64,000 bases of DNA from Riptortus pedestris (Eukaryota; Arthropoda; Insecta; Hemiptera; Alydidae): contig CM032231.1 in the NCBI GenBank assembly GCA_019009955.1, positions 111,844,501 to 111,908,500 on the forward strand. Direction: 5' to 3'. The translations under genes and the position numbers were made by a program. The notes under the pieces were generated by a model. That model was not told where the DNA came from. It worked only from the letters and a program-made list of their open reading frames with translations, and ran no database searches. Below are positions 56,871 to 64,000 of this stretch, one piece after another (position 1 is the first letter of the stretch; each line of letters opens with the position of its first letter).

Positions 56871-58060
56871 GCTAATAAACAAAAAAAACAAAGTTATTTA
56901 GATTTCCCCAAATCTTATCTGGAAGGAAATTAAAATTAGCATTTTCCTCCTATGATGTCTAACAATAAACAATGCTATTAAACGTTATAGAATTGGTCTG
57001 TTCCGGCCCTCAAGACATTTTGAAAAACCCAATATTATACCACTTACTCCAAATGAGGAAGATGAGGAGAGATTTGTGCGTTTGGCAGTACATATAAATT
57101 TCTTCTCATTGATAAAAGTGAATAAAACTAAACACAAGGCTGACTAACAATAATTTGCAAAATTCTTTTCGTCCTTTTATCAGTGGAATTAATCCAAACA
57201 TCGATGGATTAGTTTCCTAATTTCAAGCTCATTGATTTCGGTGTTTGTAATAATTCCAAACTTTACGATTTAATTATAATGTTTTACCCACTTTTTTCAT
57301 ATCATTTTGTTATTTTAATAAATTGTATTATAATTTTAATAAATTGTATTATCTATGAACACTACTTTAAAATGCACTACTTTTAAACGCGGCAAGCGAA
57401 TGTATTTGTACACTAAAGTTTGGCCCGCAACATGTCAAAGTTTGCTCATACCTGGTCTAAAGCAAAAAGATGTTTATGACAGACATATACTTTGTGCCTT
57501 TTCATTCAGATACTGAGATATTAATGAGCACATATCATATTATAAATTGTTCAACTAAAAATCACGACGCTCTCATGTAAACACATTAATTCAGCTTTCG
57601 TTCGATCACACAATGATTTCGAATGAGAATTATTCAAACTAATGGCGGGAGGACGAAAATGGCTGACCATTCAGCGATAAAGATCTGCATATCTCCATCC
57701 TTGTTACCATATAAGTTGACAACCTGCGCCAACCGTAACATGGCCATGAATAAGCCTTTTATAGATTATTTATTGCTTATATTGTTCCCGTATTGGACAT
57801 TTTACATTATGCCTTTTGACTTAGTTGGTAAACTGTGAATCGACATTCAAACGATAAATTGGTTACAATGTCACCATTATCTGGCATAATGGTGCTTTGA
57901 AGTTGAGGTATCATAATGTATATTAAGTGAATACTCGAATCTTCCAATACTTAGAATCAACACGTAGTAACTGATATATATCTAACTGATAATATTACTC
58001 ACCTGATACTATTACTGTTATAATATTTTACATATAACAACAATTAGCCTGGTTCCATTA
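56871..58060. other. AT-rich intergenic DNA
   Basis: Only short frames are present, the longest 71 codons at 57623 with no domain. Nothing supported. Confidence 0.4.
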
Positions 58061-58090
58061 TTAGCAGATTTATCTTAAGGGATATATATA

Positions 58091-59001
58091 TGTTACTGTA
58101 AAACCCCGGAGTGTGGTAAATCCTAAGATTGACCGCTAAATCTTAAGATTTTCCAGATGCATTGGTAAATGTCGGATTTTATCTTTCAAATCGGACTTTA
58201 GCCAGTAAATCTTAGGATTTCACAAGAGGCTCGGAAAAAGCTAGAATTATCTCAATCTGGATGCGTCTTTCGGACTTTTACCAACAGATTTTGGTAAATC
58301 CTTACATTTCCCAGCGTCTGCAAGTAAAAGTTGGAATAATGGATATTTGAAATGAAAATTTTAGAATAAGTTTTATTATTATTTGTTACAGCATTTGAAT
58401 GAATTGTGGCACTTTGGATTGCACTTCATATTAGCTAACTTCCACAAACATTTCCTATTTAAACATTTTTTTCAACCAATGACTGTTGACGAACTGCGGT
58501 GTCAAGGCTTATCTCTTCGTCGGGCACTTCATCAGGAGACATGAAATTCTCGGTGCAAATTGTAAACTGATTACGCGAATACAATGTATTCAATTTTCCT
58601 GAAGAAATTCTGAGTTGGTAGAAACCATCTTCTTTTTTGACGATCACTGCAATCATGCTTTTGGGGTCGATTTTAGATCGGTCGACATCAGGAATTTTGA
58701 TCCTCACGTTCTGGCCAAGGTAGGAAGGAGTATCCCTGTCCCCACTCCTCTTCACTGGACATTTACCAATGAGCCTTGGGAAATCCGCACATTTACCAAA
58801 CCGCATTGGTAAAAGTACGAAATCTCACATTTACTTAATGTTTTTCGGGCATTTACCAAGCAAGACTGTAAATCCGGGGATTGACCAACTTCCAAGCGGT
58901 AAAAGCTCGAATGCATCTAGATTTCGGACTTTAACCAGTGCTCTTGGTAAATCCTAGGATCCTTAAGTCCTGATGTTTGCCACCAACCGGGGTTTTACAG
59001 T

Positions 59002-59005
<4 letters not shown>
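58091..59005 (-). mobile_element. Ginger-like integrase-type DNA transposon, non-autonomous derivative
   Basis: A perfect 19-bp terminal inverted repeat, TGTTACTGTAAAACCCCGG, bounds 915 bp, with TATA on both sides (a possible 4-bp duplication, ambiguous within (TA)n). TGTNR-type ends with 4-bp targets fit the Ginger group. Subterminal zones at 58110-58340 and 58750-58985 carry many GGTAAATCC/GGATTTACC-like words in both orientations. The one coding remnant is described separately. The integrase core is missing, so movement would need a trans-acting enzyme. Confidence 0.75.
58459..58806 (-). pseudogene. KRBA2-like integrase C-terminal fragment
   Basis: 115 codons on minus. Residues about 33-100 read QNVRIKIPDVDRSKIDPKSM, then IVKKEDGFYQL, GKLNTLYSRNQFTICTENF, PDEVPDEEISLDTAVRQQS. 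This order (V-R-I-x-x-P-x-V-D-R, D-G-F-Y, L-Y-S-R-N-Q-F, E-E-I-x-L-x-T-A) is what I know from the C-terminal end of proteins annotated as KRAB-A domain-containing protein 2-like, a transposon integrase family. The first 30 residues run into the subterminal repeat and are probably not native. The catalytic DDE domain is absent. Confidence 0.65.
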
Positions 59006-59064
<59 letters not shown>

Positions 59065-59407
59065 CTCGCAATTTTTGTTTAATTCTTACCAAACTCGGTA
59101 TTTAATCGTTTTATGTAAAAAGAAAGATCAATTTCGTTAATAGCTGAAATCGGACCAGTGAGAGGGGGGTTTAAATGGGAGAATTTTCGAAAATTCCGTT
59201 ATAACGGACGAGATGAGATCGGCTGATGTCGGTTCTCTTCTGACTCCGCCGAAAGCTAATTCGTCCGTTTCCGTACCTGTGTGGCCCTTGCGAAATTGGT
59301 TTAGAGTAGAGTTGCTAATACTGTTATTAGTATGCAAATTTCTTTATTGTAAAACTTCACGTGAGAAATCTGCTTAGTTTACGCAGCCCCAGCGTGAAGG
59401 TTTTTTC

Positions 59408-60640
59408 TCTAATCAGGGGTGATTTCCTGTTGAGGAAGGAGGGGGGGGGGGGTGACTGTTTACTTTTGAGCTGTGTGTTGTTTATCTTTTAGATTGTGAC
59501 ATATATAATTGGGTATGGAAAAGTGAAACCTATCAAAACTCTTCGTGTTCCATAAATACTTACAAGAACCATAACAGCCCATTACCGGTGGCTGAATTTC
59601 CCAATTTTCTATGTAAACGTGCACCAATTATAAGAACAGATCTATCTAATATATCTTATAAAATGGAAGAAAGCCCATCTCAGCAAAATAATGGTGGTTT
59701 CATTTAAAGGGAAAAGTTCCTATTAGTGTAGAATAATTTAGCTTAAATAGTGGATAAGTTTGCCCCGACTTGGAATCAGTTACGAAATCACTCCATTCAG
59801 CAGACAACAAATAATGTAATGAGTACGAGGGGGGAAGGAGTCGAGACTTGATCCAATTTAGTTGGACTGTTTTTGTGAGGCTTTGCCCGTCCAACTTGTT
59901 CCCAACAATTGTCCCAGAGAGTGGATGAGCCTCGGCAAGACAGCCGGAGTAACTTATTGACGTTGGGGTCGTTAGTAACGAGGAGCACTCCGGGTATTCG
60001 TGATTAAGAACCGCTCGGACTGTGCGCCTGCGCCGCTGAATAATACCAAGGTTAGGTAAGCTGCCTTATTCGGGAGCCGGTTAGGCTGGAGATAGGCATC
60101 TCCCACCGGTCCAGGGACGGGGCCTATTAGTGTCCTCTCCGCGGGGTGCTTAATTATACATGGATTGTCGTCAGGGGAGTAACGAGATGTCTCAATCGTC
60201 CGGACGACGGCCATTTACCACGTCATGGCGTCGGGGGCGGTCGGCCGTCCGATGGCGTCGGAGCACCCTCGATGTGGATTTAAGACCCGGTCTTACCTCT
60301 GCCATTACCATAGCAGAAATGCTGATTGGTCGTTTGCTCCTACTGCAAAACAGCCAATTCCACGGGAATTAGGAGCCAAGAAGAATGCGTGACTCTTCCA
60401 TCAGGACCATTACTTTCAGCCTTGATTACCATCATTACTTGATGGAACGTCCTTATAAGAGCAAGACAAGAAGAAATTAATTGATTATCAGCATAAGTTT
60501 TCCTGTTAAACAACTTCTCTCCGTTACGACTACAAACCCGCATAACATTGCACGCCCGTGTATCATTTCCAATCTCCTAAACAAATTAAATCATCATTAT
60601 TTTTATTACCACAGTGGATGGCATAAATCATCATTATTAT
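59408..60640. other. GC-balanced unique island (59680-60420)
   Basis: The most GC-rich unique block of the window (CGGACGACGGCC, GTCGGGGGCGGTCGG near 60200). Frames on both strands lack domains. Candidate conserved element or unrecognised exon. Confidence 0.3.
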
Positions 60641-60649
60641 AATTCAATT

Positions 60650-61595
60650 ATCTGGGATATCTGAGGGAACGTTAGATTATTTATTTTGGTTTATTATCAA
60701 CAAGAAATTTTAATTTTGTAAAAAAAAATAATAATTGATTGCTGTGCCTCTTTATTATCAAGCTACTCGAAACCCTTCTCTGGAGTAAAGAGTTAAAACC
60801 TAGAGGAGATGTTGACGTTTTTCTCCACCTTGGAAAACCTTATTTTTTTTATAGGTACATTAAATAGTATTATTTATATATATTTGTAAGCTTATGTGAA
60901 GAGCAGGAGATCCATTAAAATAACTAAGAATTCGCTCAAAATACATTATTGCTCATTCACACGCAAATGAGAACGAAAAACATCACATTCATGCAAGATT
61001 TCTCTTTTATGAAAAAAAAAATCAATGAATCGAATTATCTATACCTGAGAGTAGAGGTATAAATTGAGAATTTTCTTCAGGCAAAATGTTATTTATTCAT
61101 TTATGTCGAATATCTAGGGGAACGTCAGATTTGTTAATACGGTCAATTGTTAATTTAGTAAAAAAAATGTTTTAATTGTTATGACTAATGTAATTGTTTT
61201 TAAATCATTGGCTACATATTTTTTTCTATTTTGTGAGCTATTATTTTAACAGAGCGTTTATGATGTGGCTGGGGCCTCGAATGCTATATCTGGAAGAAAG
61301 AGTTAAAACCTAGTGGAGGTGTCGAACTTTTTATCAACCACGGAAAACCTTGTTAGTTGGTTTTCTGTACCCAGATTAAATACTGTTTTATATATATGTA
61401 AAACCGTATTTATATGTAACCTTACGGAAAGAGTAGGATCATATTTTAATTGTGATGAATTCAGATTCATTTTCATAACTGAGAATTCAAATGAGAACTC
61501 CACATATCTTCACTTTTATGAAAAAAAATCAATGAATCGAATTATCCATACCAGAGAGTATAAATGGAAAATGCTCTTCAGGAATTCCTTAAATA
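60650..61595. repeat. Diverged tandem duplication, two units of about 500 bp
   Basis: Shared landmarks in order: ATATCT..GGGAACGT.AGAT (60657 and 61109), AAGAGTTAAAACCTAG.GGAG (about 60787 and 61298), GGAAAACCTT (60832 and 61342), a TATATATxTGTAA run, AATCAATGAATCGAATTATC (61020 and 61528) and CTTCAGG (61076 and 61576). No domain in the 96-codon frame of unit 2. Confidence 0.7.
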
Positions 61596-62425
61596 ACGAA
61601 TGAAATGCCTGGATATAATAAAAGTATAACTGAATATACACTGCCACTTCGAAAGTGTTATTGTCCATTATATTTTGACCCGCCCGTGGTTTGTAGATCC
61701 TGAGGACGGCTTAAAGTGTAGGTGACGGGGTAGAATATCTGTCAACTAGATTAACCCAAGGTGGCATTCCATGTGGCAACTACGTTTCTCATGGTGGTCA
61801 GGTGTGGTGATAGTTGCCATCATGTGGGTAAGGGCTAGCCTTTGATTAGTGGGACTATGAAATTCACGTCGTCCTTACTAACAAGAGAACTGGCATTAAG
61901 GCTGATTACTTTTTAAAAAAAGTAACAGGGAGTTAGTGGTCAATGCTCTAGTTCTCAATCCCTTGTTTGGAATTTTATTTACTAATAGTACAGAACATTC
62001 ACCAGGCTAAAGAAAATAAGATATGTGCTTAAAAGGTTAAAAGAGCCTTATTATAACATAGAATGAACAACAGATTAGAGGTATATTACTCTGATTGTTC
62101 GTCAATTAGCTAGTTCTGAACAGAATTCAAAAATGCAACGAAAGTTACAGCCTAAGAAATGACTCGAAATTTTGGTAGAACCATGAAAATAAAACAGTCG
62201 AGTAAGACAAGAGATCTATAGATAGTTACCGCATCAACGTAGTTACTAAAACTTTCTTAAATTGAAGAGAAAATATCTTGTCTAGGGACTCAAAGTCATA
62301 GAAGACAACCGGCACAGTGGTAAGGAGATATATCGAAAGAGAGAGCCAAGTATTTTGGAAAAAAAAAACACTCAAATAAAAAGATAAGATGACGAGTTAG
62401 CAAATTCAAGTGGTTTGGGATATAG
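61596..62425. other. Unique intergenic DNA
   Basis: 61680-61920 is GC-balanced (GGTGGCATTCCATGTGGC, GTGGTCAGGTGTGGTG). No gene or known repeat is recognised. Confidence 0.35.
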
Positions 62426-63055
62426 AAAAGTCCGTCACGCAGGTGCTGCTAAAACTAAGCAGATTTCCCACGTGAAGTTTTACAATAGACAAATCTGCCT
62501 AATAACACCTGTAGTAGTAAGGTATCTTTAAACCTATTCACGAGGGACGAATAGTTACCTGAATGGCCGCACTAGCTCTCGGCGGATAGTGCCGAACATA
62601 GCCGACTCCTGCCTAACACACACAATACAAATACAAATATCTCGATTAACATTCAAGATAAAGAATAAATGTCTAGAACAATATTTATAGTAAATTTAAT
62701 TTGCAATAAGATTGATCCTATACAATTTTTCGATCCGATGCACGATAACGGAGATATTTCGAATTTTCAAAAATCCCCCCTTCTAATCCTCCCTCCCACG
62801 GGTCCAATTTCAGCCATTAACGAACTTTCTTTTTCCATAAAACTCTTAAATATGAAGTTTGGTAACGATCCAACAAAAATTGCGACCGCTAGATCGTTAA
62901 CAGACAAATATATATATATATATATATAATTTTGAACGGACCTCATTTTCCTCCTCTCCGGGGTAGGATCGATGGACATTTGAGGAAATTTTTCAAAACT
63001 CGCGTCATGAGTACGACCTCAATAGCTGATTTCCCTCAAGGGAAATCTGCTAAAA
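62426..63055 (-). mobile_element. HINE, short form
   Basis: Complete on minus, with palindromic 5' end at 63055, short TA run (62908-62927), GGCCGCACTAGCTCTCGGCGG block and a GCAGGTGCTGC-variant hairpin. Most similar to the partial copy at 1-244. Confidence 0.85.
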
Positions 63056-64000
63056 TGAATTTAGAGTAGCATTTTAATAGTGGAAGCTGTACAGAGGCCG
63101 AAGAGATGAATATGGCTTAAGAGCAGGATGAAAATGTGTTTGAGGCCCCAGATCATTTGGATGGCGAAATGACGTTTGGGCAATGTCACATAGGTTCGTC
63201 GAAGTAGGAAGTGATCAGCTGATATCACGGATCCACCAGTTAATCCTGGAGTACTAGAAGGAAGTATGGAGACCAGAGAGATGGAATAAAAACCTCGTAT
63301 GTAATACCATAAAGAAAGTTCCTCTTATGGGTGTGAAAATTATAATCGAATCGCTCTAGGGAAGCAAGATCCAGGCGTACACTGTATATTCCTGAGTAGA
63401 ATGGATTTGCTTCATGTGTGAGCGTTAGTAGGTTACGAAACAAAGTTCATAAGTGGATGCACGTTAGAGTTTAGTCACTAGTCAGTGCAGAACAACTGAA
63501 TTCAACGTGAGAAGTCGCTTAACCAATAAGTTTCTGCAGTGAATGAGAAAATCGAGACCACAAACATAAAGGATTTGAAGTAAAATAATTCAGCCTTTTT
63601 AACCCAATTAAATTCATATTTTCAGGATTTTTTTTTTTTCCAATTTTATTTTACTCTACCTAAACATTTATCACAAAGCCTCAGAAATTATTCCAGCGAG
63701 TACTTAAAGATGTAGAACATACATTTTTCACGAGTGAAGAAGAAATGGCGTTAGGGGGAAAAAAGAGGAAGAAAATAAAATGAGAGAGAAAAAGAAAGGA
63801 TCATGGGTTTAGGCTTTGGGAGTTTTCCCCTCATTTGGCTGGGCCGAGCTCCTTGAGTTATAACCTACCTTTATCTCGGTCCGCCCCTCATTCTTCCCTC
63901 TCACATAATTAAGGCACCTTTACAACGCTCACCCCCCCCCTTCAACCCGACTTTTTGAATTCCCGCACATTTCATTTTTAAAAGTCGCCTCTCCTCCCCA
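63056..64000. other. Intergenic DNA
   Basis: A 67-codon minus frame at 63240 has no domain. The last 200 bp form the start of another GC-balanced block. Nothing supported. Confidence 0.35.

Larger units (their letters stand above)
58061..59407 (+). mobile_element. HINE split by the Ginger-like element
   Basis: The 5' tip TTAGCAGATTTATCTTAAGGG at 58061-58082 runs straight into TATATA, so about 110 bp of 5' sequence was lost. After the insertion the TA core (59006-59062) continues to GGGAGAATTTTCGAAAATTCC and the GGCTGATGTCGG block, and ends GCAGCCCCAGCGTGAAGG. Confidence 0.75.

Overview
The window looks like intergenic DNA from an arthropod, probably an insect. It is AT-rich, full of (TA)n microsatellites, and carries short-intron transposon genes, tRNA-type SINEs, and Helitron, Helentron/HINE, Penelope-like, Jockey-like, I-like, hAT, piggyBac-like and Ginger-like pieces. 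I found no convincing host protein-coding gene, no rRNA and no canonical tRNA gene. Nearly all open frames are shadows, or come from TA repeats or transposons.

The dominant feature is one non-autonomous family, about 35 copies or fragments in both orientations. Copies begin with TTTTAGCAGATTTCCC plus a local palindrome, often carry a (TA)n core, and end with GGGAAATCTGCT, an ACGCAG-CCC-CTGCGT hairpin and GACGGACTTTT. A 5' box repeated in inverted form ahead of a 3' hairpin, with insertion between T residues, is the layout of Helentron-derived HINE/DINE-1 elements. Other elements have landed in these copies: a Helitron, a Ginger-like element and two Penelope-like pieces.

Layout: 0-3 kb HINEs and a SINE; 3.06-4.23 kb a 171-bp tandem satellite; 4.2-13 kb AT-rich DNA with HINEs; 13.3-14.3 kb SINE and I-like remnants; 14.5-20.5 kb GC-balanced islands, HINEs and a SINE; 20.5-27 kb a dense nest of HINEs, Penelope-like pieces and a hAT MITE; 27.25-38.0 kb a canonical Helitron with Rep and Pif1-type helicase domains. 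The Helitron's left part and its flank appear twice in tandem, and the second copy has tracts rich in homopolymer errors, so a haplotype misjoin or unpolished assembly patch is likely. 38-50 kb holds GC-balanced islands, HINEs and a piggyBac-like TTAA pair; 50.7-51.6 kb a Jockey-like remnant; 53-57 kb SINEs and islands; 58.1-59.0 kb a Ginger-like element with 19-bp perfect TIRs and a KRBA2-like C-terminal frame; 59.4-64 kb an island, a diverged tandem duplication and a last HINE.

The most novel signal is a recurring RNA-like grammar, CTGANGA - one base - stem-loop - GAAA - 2-bp mini-stem, at several Penelope-like loci on both strands. It resembles minimal hammerhead ribozymes. One pair is arranged head-to-head in a 270-bp foldback insertion with a 9-bp target duplication.
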